A stretch of DNA of 41,039 nt, taken from contig SCRR01000058.1 of the NCBI GenBank assembly GCA_004322085.1, positions 1 through 41,039 of the forward strand, given 5' to 3'. The position numbers and the translations under genes were made by a program. This DNA comes from Burkholderiaceae bacterium. Lineage in GTDB: Bacteria; Pseudomonadota; Gammaproteobacteria; Burkholderiales; Burkholderiaceae_C. The notes beneath the pieces are model-generated. The model saw only the letters and a list, made by a program, of their open reading frames with translations, had not been told where the DNA came from and made no database searches. Below, piece by piece: positions 1 to 7,764 of this stretch. Positions within the stretch are counted from its first letter, which is position 1. Every line of letters starts with the position of its first letter.

Positions 1-63
1 CGTAGGCTTGCGATAACTCTCAAAGGTTTGGTCTGCGGCCATGGCCAGGGTTTGTTGCTTCAT
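1..63 (-). CDS. IS5-family transposase, N-terminal fragment (cut by window edge)
   Basis: Reading leftward from an ATG at 63, the 21 codons present begin MKQQTLAMAADQ and continue with an F-E-S-Y-R-K-P-T segment. I recognise this as the characteristic start of one group of IS5-like DDE transposases. The rest of the gene lies outside the window, so neither catalytic residues nor completeness can be judged. The outer end of the element should lie between about 64 and 130, but I could not fix its terminal inverted repeat or target duplication. The identification rests on a short stretch and on memory of the family. Confidence 0.7.
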   Translation of the reverse strand, partial: MKQQTLAMAADQTFESYRKPT

Positions 64-189
64 CTGTTCTGAACGTTTCAGCCCCTCAGTGCGTGGACCT
101 TAATCATCGAAGCCTTAGGGGTCCCCGACAGCGTACAACATATCAGTGTTCCATAGCGCAATGTGCCTTCCCTGGCGCATGAAGCATGA

Positions 190-305
190 ACCCCGCAGGG
201 TCCGGCAAGAAACACCGCGGAACCGGCTCTGCCGGGCCGCTGGTGTTGCCCCCTCCAAGGGGGTTGGCGAAGCGACACGAAGTGCGCGCAGCCTGGGGGT
301 GTTTC
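190..305. repeat. GC-rich palindromic intergenic repeat
   Basis: This stretch contains nested short palindromes: CCGGC/GCCGG at 223-227 and 231-235, and CCCCCT/AGGGGG at 249-254 and 258-263, followed by a GCGAAGCGACACGAAGTGCG segment and a GGGGGTG run. The pattern matches, from memory, an intergenic repeat scattered through Comamonadaceae genomes near gene ends. It begins right beyond the stop codon of the DUF2855 gene (308), so its hairpins may also terminate or stabilise that transcript. No second copy is seen in this window, so its repeated nature is recalled knowledge only. Confidence 0.5.
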
Positions 306-307
306 CA

Positions 308-1417
308 TCACTCCAGCACTACCACATGCCCCTTGAGCGGGTCGATGCGGCCGCCGTGCAGATCGGCAATCAGCGTTTGTGCGGCTTCGAAACCACGGTG
401 CTCGGCCAGTTGCATCCACGGCGCCTGCGCATCGCTCACCCGGCGGATGAAGTCCAGTTGTGCCGCTTTGAAGCGCTGGTTGACCACCGCGTGACCCCAG
501 TCGGCATTGCGTTTGCGGATCTGCACCGGCGCGAAATAGAACTTCGGCTCAGGACCGGGCAAACCCGTGTCGCGCAGGAAGTTCGTGTTCTGCGCCGAGC
601 CGGCAAAGCAGTCGTACACCAGCTGCTCGCCAAAGTGGTGGTGGATTTTGGCGCGCAAGCCTTCGTCGCCCGAAAAGTCGACATAGAGCGTGGGCACGCT
701 CGCGTCGATCGAGGTCAGCTGGTCGTAGCCAACGGTTTCGTCATAGCAGCCCAGGCCTTGGACAAAGCCCTGGTTACCTTGGGAGGTGAGCGCGATCAGC
801 CGGATGCCTTGGGCCCGGTAGTCCTGCAGACAGAAGGCGGTGCCGTACGCGGTCTTGCTGGAAGCGCTGGACAGCACCAGTTGCTTCGCGCCGAAGAACG
901 CGTTGTCCTGCAAGAAGTCGGCCAGCATGAACGAGGTGATGAACAGCGGGCGCACCAGCATCTGGTAGTTCTCGTCATCAACCCGGTAAGCCGGGTCGAC
1001 GCTGCAGCGGGTGTACTGGTTGTAGGCCGAGGTCAGCGTTCGGCGATGCTCGGCGCCGTCATAAAAGCCGCGCGGCGTGACGCGCTCGGGCCGCATGCGC
1101 AAATGGCTGGCAATGGGCCAGTAGCCGTAAAAGCGCTCACCCACTTTTACGCCGTCCACGGTGGACGCCACCACGTCGGCAAAGCCCCAGACCGGCATGT
1201 GTCCAAAATCGGCCTCGTCCGTGGGGAAGAAGTCCCAGTAGTGCATGGCGTCGCCAAAGGCCGCATAGGTGATGTTGTTCGTGGTGAGGGCGACGCGCCG
1301 GATCTGCAGCAGCGCTTCGCCAGGCTGCAGCGGCGCGAGCGCGCTGGTGTTCAAGCGACTGTGATTCAATGCGTTTTTGCGGGTGAGCAGTCGCGTCAGC
1401 TGTGGCGGTGGGTTCAT
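308..1417 (-). CDS. DUF2855 family protein
   Basis: A 369-residue protein matching the DUF2855 family by overall sequence. The function is unknown. The N-terminal part, including TTNNITYAAFGDAMHYWDFF, resembles the GroES-like domain of medium-chain dehydrogenases/reductases, and the middle part (LVLSSASSKTAYGTAF) looks like the start of a nucleotide-binding domain, so a distant MDR relation is plausible but inferred. The start at 1417 is chosen because a GAGAGG ribosome-binding site precedes it and the family begins near this point; the frame stays open further upstream without similarity. It is divergently transcribed from a TetR regulator only 90 bp away, which probably controls it. Its stop is followed by the palindromic repeat. 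Confidence 0.85.
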   Translation of the reverse strand: MNPPPQLTRLLTRKNALNHSRLNTSALAPLQPGEALLQIRRVALTTNNITYAAFGDAMHYWDFFPTDEADFGHMPVWGFADVVASTVDGVKVGERFYGYWPIASHLRMRPERVTPRGFYDGAEHRRTLTSAYNQYTRCSVDPAYRVDDENYQMLVRPLFITSFMLADFLQDNAFFGAKQLVLSSASSKTAYGTAFCLQDYRAQGIRLIALTSQGNQGFVQGLGCYDETVGYDQLTSIDASVPTLYVDFSGDEGLRAKIHHHFGEQLVYDCFAGSAQNTNFLRDTGLPGPEPKFYFAPVQIRKRNADWGHAVVNQRFKAAQLDFIRRVSDAQAPWMQLAEHRGFEAAQTLIADLHGGRIDPLKGHVVVLE

Positions 1418-1507
1418 GTCTGGCCTCTCATAGGTTGCAAATTTCAGGGTGAATTGAATGTATCGCCGTCGTCTGTGGTGCGGGTTCGGAAAGCTGGGAG
1501 TGTGAGC

Positions 1508-2152
1508 ATGGCCAGCGCCAAACCCGTCGCCCATCCCAGCGCCAAGCCCTTGAAGCGGCCGTCGCAGGCGCGCGCCAAATTCACGGTGCAGGCGATTTAC
1601 GACGCCTTTGTTCGGATTTGGCAACGCGAGGGCTGGAGCGGCATCACCACCCGCGCCGTGGCGCTGGAGACCGGCATCGCCGTCGGCACGCTATACGACT
1701 ATTTTCCGAACAAGGAAGCCCTGTTGTCAGGCTATGTGCGGCACTGCATGGACGTGCTGCTACAGGCCATTGCCCGCGAGGCGATCGAGCCCGTGAGTCT
1801 GCCGTGGCAGCGGCGCATCCACCACCTGGTACGGCTGGCCTGCGGCGTGCAGGCGCCCGAGCTGCCCTGGTTTCACCCCGACATGCTGATGCTGGAGGCC
1901 CGCATTGCCGAGCCCCGGCACCATCGGTGGGTCCACGAAGAGCTGTCGGCGGCATGGATCAAGGTGTTTGCGGCCAGCAATGATCTGCCCCATCGCCCGA
2001 CGGACGACACGGTGGTGGCGCTGCACTTGGCAGTCTGGGGCGCGCGCCGCTACGGCATGCTGCTCGCACTGGATGCGCAGGAAACTAACCGTTGGGCGCA
2101 GGCGATGGAGCGCCTGTGCCGTGCCGCCGTTCAGGTGCCGCCAGGCGATTGA
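1508..2152 (+). CDS. TetR/AcrR family transcriptional regulator
   Basis: A 214-residue protein with an N-terminal TetR helix-turn-helix at about residues 46-67 (ITTRAVALETGIAVGTLYDY followed by FPNKEALL), the most conserved part of the family. The rest is a helical ligand-binding and dimerisation domain of unknown specificity. An in-frame GTG two codons upstream (1502) is an alternative start. The frame stays open far upstream, but that part is only antisense to the DUF2855 gene. The divergent arrangement suggests it represses the DUF2855 gene and itself. The 90-bp gap contains an imperfect inverted repeat, AATTTCA/TGAATT around 1440-1455, that could be an operator; this is weak. It converges with the serine hydrolase gene 46 bp downstream. 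Confidence 0.88.
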   Translation: MASAKPVAHPSAKPLKRPSQARAKFTVQAIYDAFVRIWQREGWSGITTRAVALETGIAVGTLYDYFPNKEALLSGYVRHCMDVLLQAIAREAIEPVSLPWQRRIHHLVRLACGVQAPELPWFHPDMLMLEARIAEPRHHRWVHEELSAAWIKVFAASNDLPHRPTDDTVVALHLAVWGARRYGMLLALDAQETNRWAQAMERLCRAAVQVPPGD

Positions 2153-2157
2153 ACCGC

Positions 2158-2183
2158 CCCGCACTGACCTTCCCCGGTGCGGG
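2158..2183. terminator. candidate hairpin between convergent genes
   Basis: CCCGCAC (2158-2164) pairs with GTGCGGG (2177-2183) around a 12-nt loop, in the 46-bp gap between the convergent TetR and serine hydrolase genes. No T-run follows on either strand, so it is at best a weak or Rho-assisted terminator. Confidence 0.35.
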
Positions 2184-2198
2184 TGAAGGTGACTGGCG

Positions 2199-3404
2199 TC
2201 AATCGATCAAGGCCGCGTACACCATGTCCCGAAACAGCGGCCGGTAGTGTTCGCGCTGATTAGGAGCCTGGATCATCATCAGCGCGAACAGGTCTTCGGC
2301 GGGGTCGACGAAGAAGGTCGTGCCCGCAATGCCACCCCAGAAGTACGAACCGACCGAGCCCGGCACCGCCGATAGCCCGGCCGCAGTGCGCACCGCAAAG
2401 CCCAGGCCAAAGCCGTGCCCGGGTGTGAGCAGCGCGGCCGAGCCGCTGTGCGGGTTGACCGGAATGGGGCCCAGGTGGTCGGCCGTCATCCAGTCTACGA
2501 TGCGCGGCCCCAGCAGGCGCACGCCGCCAAGCTCGCCCTTGTTCAGCATGAACTGCAAGAAGCGCGCGTAGTCCATCGCCGTCGAGACCAGGCCACCACC
2601 GCCCGACTCCATCTGCGGCTGTTCCCGCGGGTCGAACAGCACCATCGCCACCCCGCCCTCGGGGTCGCGCGCAAAAGGCTCGGCGATGCGGCTGTGGTGC
2701 TCGGGCGGCACCCAGAAACCGGTCTCCAACATGCCCAGTGGCACAAAGATCTGCTCGTGCAGGAATTCACCGAGCGGCTGGCCACCGATCACTTCCACCA
2801 GCCGGCCGAGCACGTCGGTGGCCCGGCTGTACTCCCAGACGGTGCCGGGCTGCGCCATCAAGGGCAAGGCGGCGAGCGTCCGGGAAAATTCCGCCGTGCT
2901 GCGCTCGCGTGAGCCGATGCGGGCCTGCGCATACTGGCGTTGCACGGCCGACATCCCGAGAAACTCGTAGGTCAGCCCCGCCGTGTGGCGCAGCAGATCC
3001 TGCACCGTGGCGCCGGGCGTCACGGGTTGCAGCTCCAGGCTGCCGTGATGTTCCGCGGCCAGTTGCTGGGCCGTGTATTCCGGCAGGTATTTCGAGACCG
3101 GATCGCTCAGCAGCAGCCGGCCCCGCTCCAGCAGCATCATGACCGCCACCGACACGATGGGCTTGGTCATGGAATAGATGCGAAACAGCGAGTCCCGCGC
3201 CATCGCTACGCCGCCAGCGGGGTCCTGCTGCCCCAGCGCCTCGAACAGCGCCAGCTTGCCGTGGCGTGCGATCAGGGCCACGGCACCGGGCAGGCGCGAG
3301 CGGTCGATCTCCGACTGCAACACCGTCCGCAGACGGTCCAGACGCTGTGCGCTGAACCCGGCGTCGGCCGCCGGGACGATGGAAAACAGGGAAGTCGAAC
3401 TCAT
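2199..3404 (-). CDS. Serine hydrolase of the beta-lactamase/family VIII esterase type
   Basis: A 401-residue protein of the class C beta-lactamase-related superfamily. The SxxK motif is S78-M-T-K81 within RIYSMTKPIV and the catalytic tyrosine is Y192 in WEYSRATD, the spacing seen in family VIII carboxylesterases such as EstB. No obvious signal peptide is present, so a cytoplasmic esterase or amidase is more likely than a secreted lactamase. The start at 3404 is supported by GGAAAGAG just upstream. A TATACA-17-TATAGT promoter precedes it at 3455-3483. The acyl-CoA ligase gene lies upstream on the same strand, so an ester/fatty-acid role is possible; the substrate cannot be read from the sequence. 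Confidence 0.88.
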   Translation of the reverse strand: MSSTSLFSIVPAADAGFSAQRLDRLRTVLQSEIDRSRLPGAVALIARHGKLALFEALGQQDPAGGVAMARDSLFRIYSMTKPIVSVAVMMLLERGRLLLSDPVSKYLPEYTAQQLAAEHHGSLELQPVTPGATVQDLLRHTAGLTYEFLGMSAVQRQYAQARIGSRERSTAEFSRTLAALPLMAQPGTVWEYSRATDVLGRLVEVIGGQPLGEFLHEQIFVPLGMLETGFWVPPEHHSRIAEPFARDPEGGVAMVLFDPREQPQMESGGGGLVSTAMDYARFLQFMLNKGELGGVRLLGPRIVDWMTADHLGPIPVNPHSGSAALLTPGHGFGLGFAVRTAAGLSAVPGSVGSYFWGGIAGTTFFVDPAEDLFALMMIQAPNQREHYRPLFRDMVYAALID

Positions 3405-3454
3405 GTGTGCCACTCTTTCCAGATGCTCGAAGCAAGCCATTCAATGTTCATAAA

Positions 3455-3483
3455 ACTATAGTATTGATAGCTAAATATGTATA
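3455..3483 (-). promoter_or_regulatory. Sigma-70-type promoter for the serine hydrolase gene
   Basis: On the minus strand a TATACA -35 box (3478-3483) and a TATAGT -10 box (3455-3460) are separated by 17 bp, inside an AT-rich gap that stands out from the GC-rich surroundings. It would start transcription about 45 bp before the hydrolase ATG. It suggests the hydrolase can be transcribed independently of the upstream acyl-CoA ligase. Confidence 0.5.
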
Positions 3484-3510
3484 TTGGGTATGAACAAAAC
3501 ACACTTTTCT

Positions 3511-5250
3511 CTAAGAATTCTGACGCTCCGCCTCCTGCAGCGTGCGCCACATCACCTTGCCGCTGCCGCTCTTGGGCAGCGCATCGACGAACTGCACGAT
3601 GCGCGGCATCTTGTACACGGCCATGTGTTCGCGGCACCAGTCCATGAGTTCCTGCCCGGTCACCTTGCCTTTGTAGGATTCCCGTAGCACCACCACGGCC
3701 TTGACGGTCTCGCCGCGGTAGCTGTCTTTGGCCGAGATGATGCAGGCTTCCTGGATGCCCGGGTGGCGAAACATCAGCGCCTCGACCTCGGCCGGCCAAA
3801 CCTTGAAACCCGAGGCATTGATCATGCGCTTGAGCCGGTCCGTCAGGAAAAAATAGCCGTCCTCGTCCACCCGCCCCAGATCGCCCGAGCGGAAAAACTT
3901 CTTGCCATCGAACTCGATGAAGGCCTCGGCGGTCGCGTCCGGGCGCTTCCAGTAGCCCGCGAACACCTCGGGGCCACGGATGATGATTTCGCCCTGCTCG
4001 CCCTGCGCCACTTCCTGCAGCGTGTCGGGATCGATCACGCGCGCATCGGTACTCATGAACGGGATGCCCAGGCACTGCTGCTTGGGGTTGTCGGGCGGAT
4101 TGCTGTGCGAGGGCGCGGCGGTCTCGGTCAGCCCGTAGCCCTCCGCATAGCGCAGCCCGAACTGGTCCAGCAGACGCTGCGCGACCGCCTGCGGCATCGC
4201 TGCACCGCCGCCGCCAATGGCGACAAGGCTGGACAGGTCGTAGCGCTCGAAGTTCGGGCTGGCCAGCAGGTCGATCACCATGGTCGGAATGTTGGTCCAG
4301 TGCGTGACGCGCCACGCGGAAATGAGGCGCCCGGCCAAGTCGCGGTCCCAGCGCGGCATCACCACCATGGTGGCCGCCGCGTAGATCGCCGTGTGCATCT
4401 GGCTCACCATGCCGGTGATGTGGAACATCGGCACCACCGCGAGCGTGACGTTTTCGGGCGTGCCATTGCCCCACAGACAGCTCGCAACGGTGTTGTGCAT
4501 GATGCTGGCGTGCGTGTGCATGCAGCCCTTGGGCAAACCGGTGGTACCGCTGGTGTAGGGCAGGATCGCGAGGTCCGCGGGTCCGACCGAATGCACGGGC
4601 GGCTCGCCCGGGGTGGCCAGCGCATCGTCCCAGTCGATGACCTGGCCACCAGCCAGAGTCGGCGGCGCGTGGCGCGTCGTCAGCCACGGCACCCAAGCCG
4701 CGGGCGGCGCGTTCTCACCCTGCACCCGAGCGTCAAAAGCGTCGGTGAAGTGCGTCACGATCAGGTGCGACAGGCGCTCGGATCCCGGCAGTGCATCGCT
4801 CGCTTGCGCCAGCTCGCCGGCCAGATCGGCCGTGGTGATGGCGACCTTGGCGTCCGGGTCGTTGATGTAGTGCTTGAGCTCTTCGGCGCGGTTCATCGGG
4901 TTCACCGGCACCACCACGGCGTTGGCCCGCAGGATCGCGAAATGGGCCATCACGAGCTGCGGGCAATTCTGCATGCACAACATGACCCGATCACCCTTTT
5001 TGACCCCCAGCCCATGCAGGCAGGCCGCCAGGCGCTCCGCCTTCTGTAGCATCTCGGCATAACTGAAGGTGCGGCCAAAGAACACGAGCGCAGCCTTGTC
5101 GGGATAGCGCAGCGCGCTCACCACGAGGTTTTGCCAAAGGGAATTGGACGGTGGCGTGAGCCGGTAAGGCAGGCGCCTGGGCCAGAAGCGGTAATGCGCG
5201 GGTACTTTGGCAGCAGCCTGCTCAGGCTGCAAGGGCGTCACGGTGATCAT
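3511..5250 (-). CDS. AMP-dependent acyl-CoA synthetase (fatty-acid-CoA ligase)
   Basis: A 579-residue member of the ANL superfamily, which adenylates a carboxylic acid and transfers it to coenzyme A. Visible motifs are the phosphate loop YTSGTTGLPKG, the A5 motif GYGLTETAAPSH, the hinge region FRSGDLGRVDEDGYF and DRLKRMINASGFKVWPAEVE, and the C-terminal lysine motif PKSGSGKVMWR. Length and layout fit medium/long-chain or aryl acyl-CoA ligases; the acid is not predictable. The start at 5250 follows a GAGGAAAC ribosome-binding site; the frame is open upstream to 5433 but that part shows no family similarity. It lies 106 bp upstream of the serine hydrolase gene on the same strand and diverges from the P1 peptidase gene. 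Confidence 0.92.
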   Translation of the reverse strand: MITVTPLQPEQAAAKVPAHYRFWPRRLPYRLTPPSNSLWQNLVVSALRYPDKAALVFFGRTFSYAEMLQKAERLAACLHGLGVKKGDRVMLCMQNCPQLVMAHFAILRANAVVVPVNPMNRAEELKHYINDPDAKVAITTADLAGELAQASDALPGSERLSHLIVTHFTDAFDARVQGENAPPAAWVPWLTTRHAPPTLAGGQVIDWDDALATPGEPPVHSVGPADLAILPYTSGTTGLPKGCMHTHASIMHNTVASCLWGNGTPENVTLAVVPMFHITGMVSQMHTAIYAAATMVVMPRWDRDLAGRLISAWRVTHWTNIPTMVIDLLASPNFERYDLSSLVAIGGGGAAMPQAVAQRLLDQFGLRYAEGYGLTETAAPSHSNPPDNPKQQCLGIPFMSTDARVIDPDTLQEVAQGEQGEIIIRGPEVFAGYWKRPDATAEAFIEFDGKKFFRSGDLGRVDEDGYFFLTDRLKRMINASGFKVWPAEVEALMFRHPGIQEACIISAKDSYRGETVKAVVVLRESYKGKVTGQELMDWCREHMAVYKMPRIVQFVDALPKSGSGKVMWRTLQEAERQNS

Positions 5251-5399
5251 ACAAAAGTTTCCTCTCGTCAGGGTCTGGTCAAATGCCACACCGAACAATA
5301 GAGTACCCCCATTTCGCAGCAAGCCTTCCAGTGTCACGCGCGGGACCCGGGTCCCAACCCGGTCGCCGATCGCGCGCCGGCGTAGATAATCAAAGCGCC

Positions 5400-6434
5400 A
5401 TGACACGTTCCACTCCCCAAGCCACGCCAGCACTGCCGCGCCAGCGTTCCCCCGGCGGACTGACCCAGGTGGAGGGCATCGAGGTCGGCCACTTTACCGA
5501 CGCGCGCCGCCCGACCGGTTGCACGGTGATCGTCGCTCGCGCGGGCGCGGTGGCTGGTGTCGACGTGCGCGGCGCGGCACCTGGAACACGCGAGACCGAT
5601 CTGCTGGCGCCCGGCAATCTGGTGGAACAGGTACACGCCATCGTTCTGGCCGGCGGCAGCGCCTGGGGGCTGGACAGCGCATCCGGTGCAATGCGCTGGC
5701 TGGAGGAACAGGGAATTGGTCTCGATGTCGGCTTCGGCCTCGTGCCGATCGTGCCTGCTGCCGTGCTGTTCGACCTGCCGGTGGGCGATGCGCGCATCCG
5801 GCCCGACGCGCAAGCCGGCTACCAGGCTTGCGCGGCCGCCTCGCGCCAACGCCCGGCCGAGGGCAATGTGGGCGCCGGCGCCGGCGCCGTGGTGGGCAAG
5901 GCGTTCGGGTTGCACCGCGCGATGAAGGGCGGCATCGGAACCGCATCGGTCACTCTACAGGGCGTGACGGTGGGCGCGATCATCGCCTGCAATGCGTTGG
6001 GCGACGTGATCGATCCCGCCACGGGCCGCGTGCTCGCCGGTGCACGCACGGCCAACGGGCGCGCACTGCTCAATAGCCGGCGCGCCATTTTGCGCGGCGA
6101 GACGTTGCATCCCGTGCTCGCGGGCACGAATACGACGATCGGCGTGATCGCCACGGACGCCGTGGTCAGCAAGACCCAGGCACAAAAACTGGCACAGCTG
6201 GCGCATGACGGCCTGGCACGCAGCATCAACCCGGTGCACAGCATGTCCGACGGCGACACCCTGTTTGCACTGGGCACGGGTCAGTCCGGCAAGACGCTGG
6301 GCATGCTGGCGCTGGGCACCATGGCGGCCGAGGTCACGGCCAGGGCAGTGCTGCGGGCCGTGCAGGCGGCGCGCTCGCTGGACATCGGTGATCTCCACCT
6401 TCCCTGCGCAGCCGACCTGGCCACGCCGCTTTGA
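5400..6434 (+). CDS. P1 family peptidase (DmpA/BapA-like aminopeptidase)
   Basis: A 344-residue protein of the DmpA/L-aminopeptidase D-esterase family, N-terminal nucleophile enzymes that cleave themselves into two chains. Family signatures are the N-terminal LTQVEGIEVGHFTD, the AIVLAGGSAWGLDSASG loop, and AGTNTTIGVIATDAVVSK near residue 245, where the new N-terminus and nucleophile (T245 or T246, by analogy with Ser250 of DmpA) would be formed. The start at 5400 leaves a short disordered lead before the conserved region; the frame is open to 5283 with no further similarity. It is followed after 4 nt by the TAXI-type gene, so the two are very likely co-transcribed. Confidence 0.9.
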   Translation: MTRSTPQATPALPRQRSPGGLTQVEGIEVGHFTDARRPTGCTVIVARAGAVAGVDVRGAAPGTRETDLLAPGNLVEQVHAIVLAGGSAWGLDSASGAMRWLEEQGIGLDVGFGLVPIVPAAVLFDLPVGDARIRPDAQAGYQACAAASRQRPAEGNVGAGAGAVVGKAFGLHRAMKGGIGTASVTLQGVTVGAIIACNALGDVIDPATGRVLAGARTANGRALLNSRRAILRGETLHPVLAGTNTTIGVIATDAVVSKTQAQKLAQLAHDGLARSINPVHSMSDGDTLFALGTGQSGKTLGMLALGTMAAEVTARAVLRAVQAARSLDIGDLHLPCAADLATPL

Positions 6435-6438
6435 CGCC

Positions 6439-7764
6439 ATGCCCAAACGGCTCAAGCTCCTGCTGCTGTCGATCCACGACCTGTCCATCTCGATCGGGCC
6501 GCTGCTGCTGATCCTGATCGGCGTGCTGGCGGCAGCCTACTGGTGGCTGGACCCGCAGCCCCCCAAGAAAGTGACGCTGGCGACCGGGCCGACCGGGAGC
6601 GCCTATGCCACCTTCGGCACGCGCTACGCCAAGGCACTCGCGGTCAATCACATCCACGTCGTGCTCAAACCCACCGACGGCTCGTCCGACAACCTGCAGC
6701 TGCTGCGCAGCGGCGAGGCCGACGTCGCGTTCGTGCGCGGGGGCAGCGCCGACCCGGTCGCCGACGAGGCGGCTGGTCTGACTTCGCTGGGCAGCCTGTT
6801 CTACGAGCCGCTGTGGATCTTCTACCGCGGCGACGTGGCACGCCGCATCGACCGCAAGAGCGGCGTGCTCGCCTCGCTCACGCAACTCAAGGGACTGCGC
6901 GTCAACGTCGACAAGCCCGGCAGTGGCGTCCCGGCCATCATGGACAAGTTGTTCGCGGCGAATCACCTGGACGCGCGGTCGATGCGGCTCTCGTACTTCG
7001 AGCCGGCCCCTGCCATGCAGGCGCTGCTGGCCGGCACGCTGGACGCCATCGTGCTCGCGTCAGCGCCGCAATCACCGCTGGTGCAAAAGCTGCTGCGCGC
7101 ACCCGGTATCGGGCTTATGGACTTTCCCCAGAGCGACGCTTATTCGAGGCGCTTCGCATTTCTGTCGGCCGTCACGTTGCCGCGCGGCGTGGTGGATCTC
7201 GCGCGCGATACGCCTCCCCATGATGTCGAACTGCTGGCCGCCACCACCTCGCTGCTGTCGCGCGAACAAACCCACCCGGCCCTGCGTCAGCTGTTTGCGC
7301 AAGCCGCCTTGAAACTGCATGGCGGTGCCGGCTGGTTTCACCGGGTGGGCGATTTTCCGAACACCAAAACCAGCGAACTGCCGGTCAGCCCCGAAGGCGA
7401 ACAGGCCATCAACGGCACACCGCCCTTCTATCAGCGCTATCTTCCGTTCTGGGCCAGCAACCTGGTCGAGCGCATGTGGCTGGTGTTTGGCGGTCTGCTG
7501 GTGCTGATGCTGCCGCTCAGTCGCCTGGTGCCGCCGCTCTATCAGTTTCGCGTGCGCCGGCGCGTGTTCCGCTGGTACGCGCGGCTGCGCGATATCGAGG
7601 CCAGGATCGATGCCGAACCCGCCAGGCGCGACGCCATGCTCGAAGACCTCGACCACCTTGACCGGGTGGTCAACCACGTGGCGGTTCCGCTGTCGTACGC
7701 CAACGAGCTGTACGCGCTGCGCAATCACATCGATCTGGTGCGCCAGAAGCTGCTCAAAGCGTGA
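6439..7764 (+). CDS. TAXI family TRAP-type solute-binding protein, membrane anchored
   Basis: A 441-residue protein of the TAXI (TRAP-associated extracytoplasmic immunogenic) family. After an N-terminal membrane segment (about residues 18-37, not a cleaved signal peptide) comes the binding domain with VTLATGPTGSAYATFGTRYA and SGEADVAFVRGG. A second hydrophobic segment, WLVFGGLLVLMLPL, lies near residue 350, followed by a charged helical C-terminus. No TRAP permease gene is adjacent, so it is an orphan form and may act as a membrane-tethered sensor rather than a feeder for transport. Its 3' end overlaps the convergent DUF1631 gene by 11 bp. Confidence 0.85.
   Translation: MPKRLKLLLLSIHDLSISIGPLLLILIGVLAAAYWWLDPQPPKKVTLATGPTGSAYATFGTRYAKALAVNHIHVVLKPTDGSSDNLQLLRSGEADVAFVRGGSADPVADEAAGLTSLGSLFYEPLWIFYRGDVARRIDRKSGVLASLTQLKGLRVNVDKPGSGVPAIMDKLFAANHLDARSMRLSYFEPAPAMQALLAGTLDAIVLASAPQSPLVQKLLRAPGIGLMDFPQSDAYSRRFAFLSAVTLPRGVVDLARDTPPHDVELLAATTSLLSREQTHPALRQLFAQAALKLHGGAGWFHRVGDFPNTKTSELPVSPEGEQAINGTPPFYQRYLPFWASNLVERMWLVFGGLLVLMLPLSRLVPPLYQFRVRRRVFRWYARLRDIEARIDAEPARRDAMLEDLDHLDRVVNHVAVPLSYANELYALRNHIDLVRQKLLKA

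Noticed and set aside
146-1507. Long open plus-strand stretch before the TetR start
   Set aside because: It is antisense to the DUF2855 gene, shows no family similarity, and the TetR domain begins only after 1508.
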